DNA of 41,769 bases from JBOCEF01 sp047610385. Lineage in GTDB: Bacteria; Pseudomonadota; Alphaproteobacteria; Rhodobacterales; Rhodobacteraceae. Position numbers and translations under genes: made by a program. Location: NCBI GenBank assembly GCA_047610385.1, contig JBLGAC010000035.1:1-41769 (forward strand). Direction: 5' to 3'. Below the pieces are notes generated by a model. The model ran no database searches, was not told the origin of the DNA, and was given only the letters and a program-made list of their open reading frames with translations. Shown here piece after piece: positions 34,252 to 41,769 of the stretch; the stretch's first letter is position 1, and every line of letters begins with the position of its first letter.

Positions 34252-34326
34252 TCCGGCGTAGCTCAGTGGTAGAGCATCCGACTGTTAATCGGACGGCCGT
34301 AGGTTCGACCCCTACCGCCGGAGCCA
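34252..34326 (+). tRNA. tRNA-Asn (GTT)
   Basis: A full cloverleaf is present. The acceptor stem TCCGGCG pairs with CGCCGGA, the D arm is GCTCAGTGGTAGAGC, the anticodon stem TCCGA/TCGGA has the loop CTGTTAA (anticodon GTT at 34284-34286), and the T arm is GTAGGTTCGACCCCTAC. The CCA end is encoded. There is no intron or adjacent integrase. Confidence 0.98.
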
Positions 34327-34345
34327 ATTTCAAGCTTGCGCTGGG

Positions 34346-34378
34346 CGGCCCGTCTTTCGAAAGAAAGGCGGGCCGTTT
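34346..34378 (+). terminator. Terminator after tRNA-Asn
   Basis: A 13-bp stem (34346-34358 with 34363-34375, one G-T pair) closes on a GAAA loop and is followed by TTT. A second 9-bp hairpin (34406-34414 with 34423-34431) just beyond may end the convergent EamA gene. Confidence 0.8.
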
Positions 34379-34436
34379 GGCTTTCAGGGGACCGGTTCAG
34401 CCGCTGCACCGCCGACAGATTGCGGCGGTGCGTCCC

Positions 34437-35327
34437 TCAGCCCTGCCCGCGGGCGGGGGCCGCGCGGCGGGTCCTGGACAGCTGCACCGCCAGAATGCCA
34501 ACCATCACCACCGCCACCCCGATCAGATCACGCGGGCCCACGGTTTCGCCCAGCACAGCCGATGCGATCGCCACACCGAAAAACGGGTTGAGGAAATGGA
34601 ACGTTGCCGCGCGGGTGGCGCCGATCCGTTCAATCAACATGAACCAGAACATGGTCGCGGCCAGCCCCGGCAACAGCGTGGTGTAGGTGAAGGCCCCGAT
34701 CAGCGGCAGGGTCCAGTTGATGGTCCAATCTTCAAGAATAAGCGCCGCCGGGAACAGCGCCGCAGCGCCGACCAGCATCTGCAATCCGACGACCATCCAC
34801 AGATTGCCGCCCCCCGCCACGCCGCGCGCCAGCAAGGTTGCCACCGCCAGCGCCAGCGCGCCGATAAAGCACAGGGTCAGCCCATAGATGTCGGCGCCCG
34901 CAGATATCCGCGCGGACATGATGATCATCACCCCCACCGCCCCGGCGATCAGCCCCAAGGATGCCACCAGACTTAGCCGCTCAGCCAGAAAGATCCGGCC
35001 CAGCGCGGCAACCAGCAACGGCAGCATGGATGCGACCACCACCGCAAGGCTGGCCTCAACCGTGCGCATCGCTTCGAAGTTCAGCCCGAGGTAAAGCGCG
35101 TTCTGGCAGATGCCAAACACCACCACCGCCATCCACTGCGCGCGCGACAGGCGGATGCGCTGGCCCATGGCCCAACCCGCCGCCAGCGCAATAAGGCCTG
35201 AGATCAGGAACCTGAGCGACAGCGCCAGAAACGGCGGCGCATCGGCAACCACGATCCGCGCAGAGGTGAAGGCAGAGCTCCACAACGCCACGAAGACCAC
35301 GCCAAGCGCAATCGACTTCCAATCCAT
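34437..35327 (-). CDS. EamA (DMT superfamily) transporter
   Basis: A 296-residue protein with ten membrane helices. Landmarks are FVALWSSAFTSARIVVADAPPFLALS, LNFEAMRTVEASLAVVVASMLPLLVAALG, RIFLAERLSL and MFWFMLIERIGATRAATFHFLNPFFG, the last being the typical EamA repeat 2 end. The substrate is unknown. The ATG of MDWKSIALG is chosen because the upstream frame is Arg/Gly-rich and not membrane-like. Confidence 0.9.
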   Translation of the reverse strand: MDWKSIALGVVFVALWSSAFTSARIVVADAPPFLALSLRFLISGLIALAAGWAMGQRIRLSRAQWMAVVVFGICQNALYLGLNFEAMRTVEASLAVVVASMLPLLVAALGRIFLAERLSLVASLGLIAGAVGVMIIMSARISAGADIYGLTLCFIGALALAVATLLARGVAGGGNLWMVVGLQMLVGAAALFPAALILEDWTINWTLPLIGAFTYTTLLPGLAATMFWFMLIERIGATRAATFHFLNPFFGVAIASAVLGETVGPRDLIGVAVVMVGILAVQLSRTRRAAPARGQG

Positions 35328-35635
35328 ATGCCCGTTCCCCATTTCGCCGCGCCGCCCCGCAGCCTTTCGCCCACCGATAGGCCCCGGCGCGCGCGATGGC
35401 CAGCCCGCGGGACGCGTCACGGCACCCAGGCGGCATTGCCGGGTTTGCCCAAGCACCGATCTGCACCGGGCAGACGTTGCCCCCGCAACACAACGCCCCC
35501 CCAGCGGCGGCGCGCTTGACCCACCAGCCCCAACGCCCGAAATGCATCAAACATGGGGCGCCATTGCACCGCCACACGCGCGCCGCCAATCCACACCAAC
35601 GACGTCCCAATCGGCCAAATCACCAGCTTCGTCGC

Positions 35636-35659
35636 GCACCGACGCACCGACGCACCGAC
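35636..35659. repeat. Short tandem repeat, 8-base unit x3
   Basis: GCACCGAC is repeated three times without change, in gene-free DNA. Confidence 0.8.
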
Positions 35660-35777
35660 GCGCGCCATGCCAGAACGCACACGCGGCATCGCCCGTCTGG
35701 TTGCGCCGCCCGCTGGAAACCCCATACCGTCCCCAGCCCGGCCAGACCAAAGCCACCCCCACCGATTGGCGCGCCCG

Positions 35778-35816
35778 GATGGGGGAGCGGGAGGGCCTTC
35801 CCTCCCCGACCCCGGC
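35778..35816. repeat. Dispersed G-rich hairpin repeat, copy 2
   Basis: TGGGGGAGCGGGAGGG, a short loop and TCCCTCCCCGACCCCG form this copy. It is the reverse complement of the element at 6736-6773 apart from the loop. Confidence 0.6.
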
Positions 35817-36091
35817 CGCACCGGGTGCAGCGAGACCCATGTCGCCCTTGGCGCATTCCCCACCCACCACCACGCATCATTCAATGCCCCAAGCCACAGA
35901 TAAAATGCAGACGTCATGGGCATTGAAATCACCGGGCGTGGCGGTCTGATCCGGCACCTCGGCAGGCGGCAAGGGGCTCTGGTCGCTGCCAGTGTTGCCG
36001 CGCCCGCTGCCACGCTTCATCATGGGGCTGATCCTGGCAACGCTCGACCTGCCACGCCCGCAGCAACCCGCCTCGCCGCAAAGGACCCCCG

Positions 36092-37363
36092 ATGACTGAT
36101 GCCGCCCCTCAAACTGCCCCCGAGGCCGGCCAAGGCGGCCCCTCAGCGCGCTTGGTGCATCTCGCGGCGCAGACCTGCACCAAGGCCGCCGACGCGCTGA
36201 GCGATCCCAAGCTGGTGCTCGCCTGGCTGCTGACCAGCCTAGGGGCGCCCGGTGCGCTGATCGGCGCGCTGGTCCCGGTGCGAGAGGCCGGGGCCCTTCT
36301 GCCACAGATCCCACTGTCGCGGCTGGTGATGGCGCGTGCGCGGGTCGGACCGATCTGGGCGCTGGGCGCGGCGTGCCAAGGGGTCGCGGCTGCGGGGATC
36401 TGCCTTGCCGCGCTGACACTTTCGGGCGCAGCGGCGGGTTGGACGATCATCATGTGCCTCGCCGCGCTGTCAGTGGCGCGGGCGGCGTGCTCGGTCAGCT
36501 ACAAGGACGCGCTGGCACGCACGGTGCCCAAGGGCAGGCGCGGGCGTGTAACCGGCCTCGCCACCTCCGCCGCGGCGGCGGTCGCGCTGGGCTTTGGCGC
36601 GGCAACCGCCACCGGGATCCTGCCGCTGACTGTGCCCGCAATCGCTGGGGCAGTCGGCATCGCGGGCGCGCTGTGGCTGGCCGCCGCGCTGATTTTCACA
36701 CGCCTGCCCGAACCGGCGCGCGCAGCGGGCACGCCGCCATCCATGTCGGTCGCGTCATTCCTGCGGCCCCTGCGCGACGCGCCGCAGCTGCGGGTGTTTT
36801 TGTTGACGCGGGCGCTGCTGACCGGCACGGCGCTGGCGCCGCCTTACATTGTGATGCTGTCAGCCGCGGCGGACGGAGGCGGCCCACGGCTCGGGCAGCT
36901 CGGCCCGCTGGTGATCGCCTCGGCGCTGGCCGCCATCGTGTCGGGCTGGATCTGGGGGCGCCTGTCGGACCGGTCCTCACGCGCGACGCTGATGGCATCG
37001 GGCGCGCTGGCCGCAAGCGCATTGGGCATCTGCGCCTGGATCGGCCCGGGCCTGGGCGCCGAAGCGCTTTCGCCCGTCATCCCCGGTGTTTTCGCCCCCG
37101 CCATCGCGCTTTTTTTTGCCCAGATCGCCTATGAGGGCGTGCGCGCGGGCCGCAAGCTGCACCTGACCGACATGGCAGATGATGACGCCCGCGCCCGCTG
37201 GACCGCGCTGTCCAACACCATCATCGGCGCGGTGATGCTGGCCGGCGGCGTGATCGGCGCGCTGGCCGACGCCTTGGGCCCCGAGGCCGCGCTGTGGGTC
37301 CTCGCAGTCATGGCCGCGCTGTCGGTTCCGGTCGCCTCACGGCTTGAACACGTGCAAAGCTGA
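36092..37363 (+). CDS. Major facilitator superfamily transporter
   Basis: The 423-residue protein has about twelve hydrophobic helices in two halves. MFS-type loops are SYKDALARTVPKGRRGRVTGLATS (between helices 4 and 5), WGRLSDRSSRATLM (a motif A-like loop in the second half) and ARWTALSNTIIGAVMLAGGVIGAL. The substrate is unknown. A good AAGGA site lies six bases before the ATG. Confidence 0.88.
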   Translation: MTDAAPQTAPEAGQGGPSARLVHLAAQTCTKAADALSDPKLVLAWLLTSLGAPGALIGALVPVREAGALLPQIPLSRLVMARARVGPIWALGAACQGVAAAGICLAALTLSGAAAGWTIIMCLAALSVARAACSVSYKDALARTVPKGRRGRVTGLATSAAAAVALGFGAATATGILPLTVPAIAGAVGIAGALWLAAALIFTRLPEPARAAGTPPSMSVASFLRPLRDAPQLRVFLLTRALLTGTALAPPYIVMLSAAADGGGPRLGQLGPLVIASALAAIVSGWIWGRLSDRSSRATLMASGALAASALGICAWIGPGLGAEALSPVIPGVFAPAIALFFAQIAYEGVRAGRKLHLTDMADDDARARWTALSNTIIGAVMLAGGVIGALADALGPEAALWVLAVMAALSVPVASRLEHVQS

Positions 37364-38233
37364 TCAGCCACAGATGCCCCGCACACAAAGCCGCCTTACA
37401 TGCCCAAAGCGTATTTCGCGCACGGCGAAGCTGACGGCCGGTGATGGTGCTGTGGCAGTTCACCCGGCCACTGATCGTCGGGATCATCACCTGTGCGGTG
37501 GTGACCTGCGCGTTCATCCAAGTGGTGACGGACACCGCCCAGACAGGCGCACGGGCCGCAACTGGGCCCAGAATTTTAGCTAAAATTCTGCGACACCATA
37601 CGCAGCCGTCCGCCAGAGCGATGTTGGTCAGCACCCGGTCAGGCTTCAGCTCTGCCAGCTTGCCAGTTGCGTCCTTGCCGGTGCGGGCGATGGCGGTCAC
37701 GTCATGGCCTCAGCCGGTCACAATGGCCGCGAAATTCATGGCGATGATCGCGCTGATCGCCCCCAAGGACTGGCCCCCTGATGCTGGCCTTCACTGTGCT
37801 GGCCAGCTTTCGTGCCATTGCGGCAGGCTGGCCTGCCGACCCAGACCGGGTGGATTGATCTGACCCGGCGCAGGACCGAGGGCGGCGATGTCATCGGCCA
37901 GCATGAAACTGGCCTGATCTGGCCTGAAGGCCCGCCAAGCGCGTGGCCACTTTTTTGAGGGGGGGGGGGGCTGCGGCGTTTTCCAGCGGAGAACCCCACT
38001 TTTCGGTGAAGATCGAACCGCTGACGAAGGATGGCAATGGCGACATGGCTGCGCATCACAATCTGCTGTGGGTGTTGCCGCAGCGCCGAGTGTGCAGGAT
38101 CAACGGCGGACACCCAGCAAGCGGACGCATCAAGTTTTTGCCGCCGCGGTTGAACCTGCGCGGTGCGGGCACCCATGCCGCCCGCATCCAGCAAAGACCC
38201 TGGCAGGACCGCGCACTGGATCTGGCCGAAGGC
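37364..38233. other. 870-base decayed region
   Basis: No intact gene. On the plus strand near 37444, MVLWQFTRPLIVGIITCAVV looks like a fragment of an ABC-type permease C-terminus (weak). On the minus strand below 37740 a fragment reads MNFAAIVTG, a stop, then GHDVTAIARTGKDATGKLAEL and LKPDRVLTNIALADG. A 22-bp perfect palindrome lies at 37569-37590 and a run of twelve G at 37959-37970. The segment around 37940-38020 (CCACTTTTTTGAGG, G-run, GGAGAACCCCACTTTTC) resembles insertion-sequence flanks, but no transposase is readable. Confidence 0.45.
37569..37590. repeat. 22-bp perfect AT-rich palindrome
   Basis: CAGAATTTTAG is followed directly by its complement CTAAAATTCTG. It is AT-rich in GC-rich surroundings and lies within broken reading frames. 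It could be an operator, a recombination site or the scar of an insertion. Confidence 0.85.
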
Positions 38234-40186
38234 TCAGCCTTCCTCAGGGCCAATCTCAGCAATCAGATCGCCAGAGGCGAGCTGCGCCCCCGCTGACACC
38301 GCGATCCGCAGCACCACGCCTGCGGCGGGCGCTTCGATCTGGTGCTGCATCTTCATCGCCTCCAGCACCGCGACCCGATCGCCCGCTGCAACGCGATCGC
38401 CTTGCGCCACGCAGATCTCGGTCAGCAGCCCGTGCATCGGCGCCGTGATGCGGCCAGAGCTTGCGGCCCCCGCGACCTGCGCACCCTGACGGGGGCGCGC
38501 GAAACGCATCTGGCGCCCGGCGCGCATGATCGTGATGGCACCCTCAGCCGCCACGAACGCAAAACGCGCGCGACGACCGTCCAGCATCAGCACCGCCGCA
38601 CCGCCACCGTGCGACATGGCGGCGACCTGCACGGCATCGTCCCCGATCTGCACCAGCCAACCGCCCGCATCGGGGCGCAATGACGCCTGCCACACGCTGT
38701 CCCCCATGGTCAGGGTCACCGCGATCGGCAGGGGCGCCGCGCTTGACCAGCCGATCAGATCGTCCGGCAGGCCACCCATCGCGCTGAGGGCCGTGCCCCG
38801 ATCGCCCAGCATCGCCAGCACGGCGGCGGCGGCGATGTCTTCGGGCGACGGATCATACGCGGCGGGGCCGTCGGGCCACGCGGCATCCAGCCATCCGGTG
38901 GTGGCGCGCCCGGCGGCGAAAACCTCTGCCTCCAGCAATTCGATCAAAAAACCAGCATTGCTTTGCGGCCCAATCATAACGGTGTCCTTCAACGCCGCGA
39001 TCAGGGCGCGGCGGGCATCATCGCGGGTTGCGCCATGGGCGATCAGCTTGGCCACCATCGGGTCGTAATGGGGGGACACCGCGCCCCCCGACACAATCCC
39101 CGCATCGACGCGCACCAGATCGGATGGCCGCCACAGCGCAATCGGCCCGGCTGAGGGCAGAAACCCCGCGGCGGGGTCCTCTGCATACAGACGTGCCTCA
39201 ATGGCATGGCCGGTCAGGGCGATGTCATCCTGCGCGACACCCAACGCATCGCCCTGCGCCACACGGATCTGCAAGGCGACCAGATCGAGGCCGGTCACCG
39301 CCTCAGTCACTGGGTGTTCGACCTGAAGGCGGGTGTTCATTTCAAGGAAATAGAACGCGCCATCCGGAGCCAGCAGGAATTCCACAGTCCCGGCACCGCG
39401 GTAATCGACGGCGCGCGCGGCCTCAGTCGCGGCCTGCCCCATGGCGGCGCGCAGGGGGGCGGTCATGCCGGGGGCGGGGGATTCCTCCAGCACCTTCTGG
39501 CGGCGGCGCTGGACCGAGCAATCGCGTTCCCCCAGATGGATGCACGTGCCGTGAGCGTCGGCAAACACCTGAATTTCGATGTGCCGCGCGGTCTGGATCG
39601 CACGCTCAAGGATCAAGGTGCCGTTGCCGAAGGCGGACAGCGCCTCAGCCCGTGCGTCGCGGATGGCGCCGGGCAGCGCGAGGGCGTCCTGTGCGATGCG
39701 CATGCCCCGGCCACCGCCCCCGGCGGCAGCTTTGACCATGACCGGAAAGCCGACATCCTGCGCCGCATCAGTCAAGGCGGCGTCTGACTGGTCGCCGCCC
39801 TGCCAGCCGGGCACGCAGGGCACCCCAGCGGCGATCATGCGGCGGCGGGCCTCAGCCTTATCAGCCATGGCGCGGATGGCGGAGGCGGGCGGGCCGATCA
39901 GGGTCAGGCCTGCTGCCGCGACCGCATCGGCGAAATCGGCGTTTTCCGACAGGAACCCATAGCCCGGGTGGATCGCCTGCGCGCCCATCGCGCGGGCAGC
40001 GGCGATGATCGCGCCGCCTGACATGTAGCTGTCGATGCGCGCCGCGTCATCGGCCAGCGCCACATGGGGCGCGCCCGCGTCGGCGTCGGTGAACACCGCC
40101 GTGCAGCGCAGGCCCATGGCGCGGGCAGTGCGCAGGATGCGGGCGGCGATTTCCCCGCGATTGGCGATCAGGATGCTGTCGAACAT
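38234..40186 (-). CDS. Acyl-CoA carboxylase, biotin carboxylase and biotin carrier subunit
   Basis: The 650-residue alpha subunit carboxylates biotin with ATP and bicarbonate. The order is the biotin carboxylase N-domain (SILIANRGEIAARI), ATP grasp (KAAAGGGGRGMRI), the RDCSVQRRRQKVLEESP and FLEMNTRLQVEHPVTE signatures, a linker (BT) domain, and a biotinyl domain with Lys612 in LEAMKMQH. The layout fits methylcrotonyl- or geranyl-CoA carboxylases (LiuD or AtuF); propionyl-CoA types are usually longer in the BT region. It follows the hydratase gene by 12 bases and is probably the last gene of the operon. Confidence 0.93.
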   Translation of the reverse strand: MFDSILIANRGEIAARILRTARAMGLRCTAVFTDADAGAPHVALADDAARIDSYMSGGAIIAAARAMGAQAIHPGYGFLSENADFADAVAAAGLTLIGPPASAIRAMADKAEARRRMIAAGVPCVPGWQGGDQSDAALTDAAQDVGFPVMVKAAAGGGGRGMRIAQDALALPGAIRDARAEALSAFGNGTLILERAIQTARHIEIQVFADAHGTCIHLGERDCSVQRRRQKVLEESPAPGMTAPLRAAMGQAATEAARAVDYRGAGTVEFLLAPDGAFYFLEMNTRLQVEHPVTEAVTGLDLVALQIRVAQGDALGVAQDDIALTGHAIEARLYAEDPAAGFLPSAGPIALWRPSDLVRVDAGIVSGGAVSPHYDPMVAKLIAHGATRDDARRALIAALKDTVMIGPQSNAGFLIELLEAEVFAAGRATTGWLDAAWPDGPAAYDPSPEDIAAAAVLAMLGDRGTALSAMGGLPDDLIGWSSAAPLPIAVTLTMGDSVWQASLRPDAGGWLVQIGDDAVQVAAMSHGGGAAVLMLDGRRARFAFVAAEGAITIMRAGRQMRFARPRQGAQVAGAASSGRITAPMHGLLTEICVAQGDRVAAGDRVAVLEAMKMQHQIEAPAAGVVLRIAVSAGAQLASGDLIAEIGPEEG

Positions 40187-40198
40187 GGGGGAGTTCCT

Positions 40199-40987
40199 TC
40201 AGGCCTTCGCCCAGACGGGCGCGCGTTTTTCTGTAAAACTGGCGACGCCTTCGCGCCCCTCAGGTCCGGTCATGGCGGCGGCAAAACTGGTGGCGGCGGT
40301 GTTTATCTGCTGATCTCGGCTCAGGTGCGGCAGGGCGCGGGTCAGGGCCTTGGTGGCGGCCAGCGCGCCGGGGGCGCAGCGCAGGACCTGGGCGCGGAAC
40401 TTTGCCTCAGCACCAGCCATATCGTTCGCCACCTCATCCACCAGGCCCAGCGCCAAAGCGCCCTCGGCATCAAGCCGCGCGCCCGTCAGCATCAGCCGCC
40501 GCGCAACCCGCGGGCCAAGGCGGCGGATCACAAATGGCGCGATCTGCGCCGGGGTCAGGCCAAGCTGCGTCTCAGACAACCCGAACCGCGCGGCCGGATC
40601 GGCGATCACCATATCGGCGCAGCAGATCAACCCCATACCGCCGGCCATGGCAGCGCCTTCGACCACCATCAGCACCGCTTGGGGCAGCGCATCAATCGCA
40701 TCAAAGAAATGCCCAGCATCGCGCGACAGGGCCGCGACATGCGCCGGATCGCCATGGGCCATGCGCGCAAAGGCCTTCAGATCGCCCCCCGCGCAGAACA
40801 CGCCCCCGGCACCGCGCAAGGTCAGCCCGCGAATGTCGCGCCGAGGCGTCAGTGCCGCGGCCAGATCGGTCAGGGCGGCGACCATCTCCACGCTCAGCGC
40901 ATTGCAGGTTTCAGGACGGTTGAGGGTGACCGTCAGCCATGCGCCATCCAGCGACAGCGCCAATTCGGGGCTTTGCGGCAGGCCCAT
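40199..40987 (-). CDS. Enoyl-CoA hydratase of a carboxylase operon
   Basis: A 262-residue crotonase with RPETCNALSVEM, the oxyanion segments GGVFCAGGDLKAFARM and EGAAMAGGMGLICCADMVIADP, and ARFGLSETQLGLTPAQIAPFVIRRLG. The last wording (LGLxPAQIxPFV) is typical of 3-methylglutaconyl- or isohexenylglutaconyl-CoA hydratases (LiuC/AtuE). The ATG overlaps the upstream stop by one base (TGATG), with a GTG one codon earlier as an alternative, so translation is coupled to the carboxyltransferase gene. Confidence 0.92.
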   Translation of the reverse strand: MGLPQSPELALSLDGAWLTVTLNRPETCNALSVEMVAALTDLAAALTPRRDIRGLTLRGAGGVFCAGGDLKAFARMAHGDPAHVAALSRDAGHFFDAIDALPQAVLMVVEGAAMAGGMGLICCADMVIADPAARFGLSETQLGLTPAQIAPFVIRRLGPRVARRLMLTGARLDAEGALALGLVDEVANDMAGAEAKFRAQVLRCAPGALAATKALTRALPHLSRDQQINTAATSFAAAMTGPEGREGVASFTEKRAPVWAKA

Positions 40988-41769
40988 CACATCCGCGCCA
41001 CGCCGTAGGTGGATGGCGACAGCGTGCGGCCCCGGCCCTCAGCGCAGATCGACAGGCACATGCCCAAGACACGGCGCGTGTCGCGCGGGTCGATCACGCC
41101 GTGGTCTAGCACGCGGCCCGATGTGGTGAACGCGTCGGACTGGCTGTCGAAGATGGTGCGAATGGCGGCTTCTTGCTTGGCCAGCCGGTCTTCGTCCACT
41201 TCGCGCCCGGTGCGTTTGGCACCTGCGCGCGCGACTTGGCTCATGGCCCCCGCGGCCTGCGCGCCGCCCATGACGCCGGTGCGCGCGTTGGGCCATGCGA
41301 ACAGGAAATCGGGCTGATAGGCCCAGCCGCACATGCCGTAATTCCCGGCACCATAGCTGGCACCCACATGCAGCGACAGCTTGGCGACCCGGCAATTGGC
41401 CACCGCTTGGATCATCTTGGCGCCGTGCTTGATCATGCCTGCCTGCTCAGACGCGACGCCGACGATATAGCCGGTGGTGTTGTGCACGAACACGATGGGC
41501 ATGTCGGCCTGATCGCAATTTTGGATGAACTGCGCGGCCTTGGTGGCCCCATTCGGATCAATCGGGCCGTTGTTGGCAATAATCCCCACCGCGTGCCCCA
41601 TCACGCTGGCATGGATGCACAGCGTCGACACCCCATAGCGCGGTTTGACCTCAGTGAAATCGGACCCATCCACCACCCGCGCGATCAGTTCGCGCGCGTC
41701 ATAGGGGATCGAGCCATCAACCGGGACCACGCCTGCCAGCGTCTCAGGGTCGTATTTCGGGGGCGCGGC
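40987..41769 (-). CDS. Acyl-CoA carboxylase carboxyltransferase subunit (cut by window end)
   Basis: This is the C-terminal half of the beta subunit that moves the carboxyl group from biotin to the acyl-CoA. The frame is open to the window edge. It shows YDARELIARVVDGSDFTE, VGIIANNGPIDPNGATKAAQFI, MPIVFVHNTTGYIVG, SLHVGASYGAGNYGMCGWAYQP, WPNARTGVMGGAQAAG and the ending GVIDPRDTRRVLGMCLS...YGVARM. The HNTTGY and IKHGAKMI wording reminds me more of geranyl-CoA carboxylase than of methylcrotonyl-CoA carboxylase, but the residue that best separates them lies outside the window. Confidence 0.93.
   Translation of the reverse strand, partial: AAPPKYDPETLAGVVPVDGSIPYDARELIARVVDGSDFTEVKPRYGVSTLCIHASVMGHAVGIIANNGPIDPNGATKAAQFIQNCDQADMPIVFVHNTTGYIVGVASEQAGMIKHGAKMIQAVANCRVAKLSLHVGASYGAGNYGMCGWAYQPDFLFAWPNARTGVMGGAQAAGAMSQVARAGAKRTGREVDEDRLAKQEAAIRTIFDSQSDAFTTSGRVLDHGVIDPRDTRRVLGMCLSICAEGRGRTLSPSTYGVARM

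Larger units (their letters stand above)
35328..36091. other. 764-base divergent interval without a supportable gene
   Basis: Several long open frames exist on both strands, but none has a recognisable domain, and their overlap suggests composition effects. Contents are three perfect tandem copies of GCACCGAC (35636-35659), the second copy of the G-rich hairpin repeat (about 35778-35816), and at the right end the ribosome site AAGGA of the MFS gene. Confidence 0.45.

Noticed and set aside
34252..34326. tRNA-Asn as a phage or island attachment site
   Set aside because: There is no integrase, no direct repeat of the tRNA 3' end and no AT-rich island next to it in this window.
35417..36013. Minus-strand 198-codon frame in the EamA-MFS interval
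   Set aside because: It crosses a hairpin repeat and a tandem repeat, overlaps equally long frames on the other strand, has no ribosome site and shows no domain; high GC content makes such frames common.

Overview
The window is GC-rich (clearly above 60% by eye) and looks like a chromosome segment of an alphaproteobacterium of the Rhodobacterales/Rhodobacteraceae type. The pointers are a complete mreB-mreC-mreD-mrdA-rodA set, a small 'twin transmembrane' protein beside a PduO adenosyltransferase, a 3-hydroxybutyrate dehydrogenase next to a patatin, a DUF502 protein, a relic carrying a VPLPA-CTERM-like sorting tail, and a tRNA-Asn. This assignment rests on family and gene-order knowledge, not on a search.

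Layout. 1-6.3 kb: the 3' end of polA, an AT-rich orphan with papain/C39-like features, PduO cobalamin adenosyltransferase, a small membrane protein, an SDR, a GFA-family protein and parC with a strong terminator. 6.3-11.6 kb: a helix-turn-helix relic, a crotonase, two tandem DUF2799 lipoproteins, a methyltransferase, glyoxalase II and gpsA. 11.9-19.8 kb: the cell-shape operon mreB | mreC-mreD-mrdA-rodA. MreB is separated from MreC by about 2.1 kb holding an AT-rich orphan, a carboxymuconolactone-decarboxylase-family gene and a decayed exosortase-substrate gene. 20.0-25.1 kb: a GhrA-like reductase, DUF502, an ArgO/LysE exporter and a YejA-like peptide-binding protein whose 5' end overlaps unusual inverted repeats and a possible divergent small RNA. 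25.3-30.6 kb: bdhA, patatin, amidotransferase, EamA exporter and acyl-CoA synthetase, all on the plus strand. 30.9-34.1 kb: an AT-rich orphan with a HEPN-like C-terminus flanked by related GC-rich repeats, then pcaC and pcaD divergent from an IclR regulator. 34.25 kb: tRNA-Asn. 34.4-37.4 kb: divergent EamA and MFS transporters. 37.4-38.2 kb: a decayed stretch with a 22-bp perfect palindrome. 38.2-41.8 kb: a biotin-dependent acyl-CoA carboxylase operon (CT subunit, enoyl-CoA hydratase, BC/biotin subunit) on the minus strand, running out of the window.

Functionally the window joins wall elongation (MreBCD, PBP2, RodA), DNA topology and repair (ParC, PolA), detoxification (GloB, GFA), storage-polymer and acyl-CoA metabolism (BdhA, patatin, ligase, carboxylase) and aromatic catabolism (PcaC, PcaD). 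I did not find a complete, convincing new multi-gene system. The least explained parts are three AT-rich orphan genes lodged between housekeeping genes, the threefold 9-bp repeat and promoter/terminator pair around the yejA start, the palindrome near 37.58 kb, and two families of intergenic G-rich hairpins.
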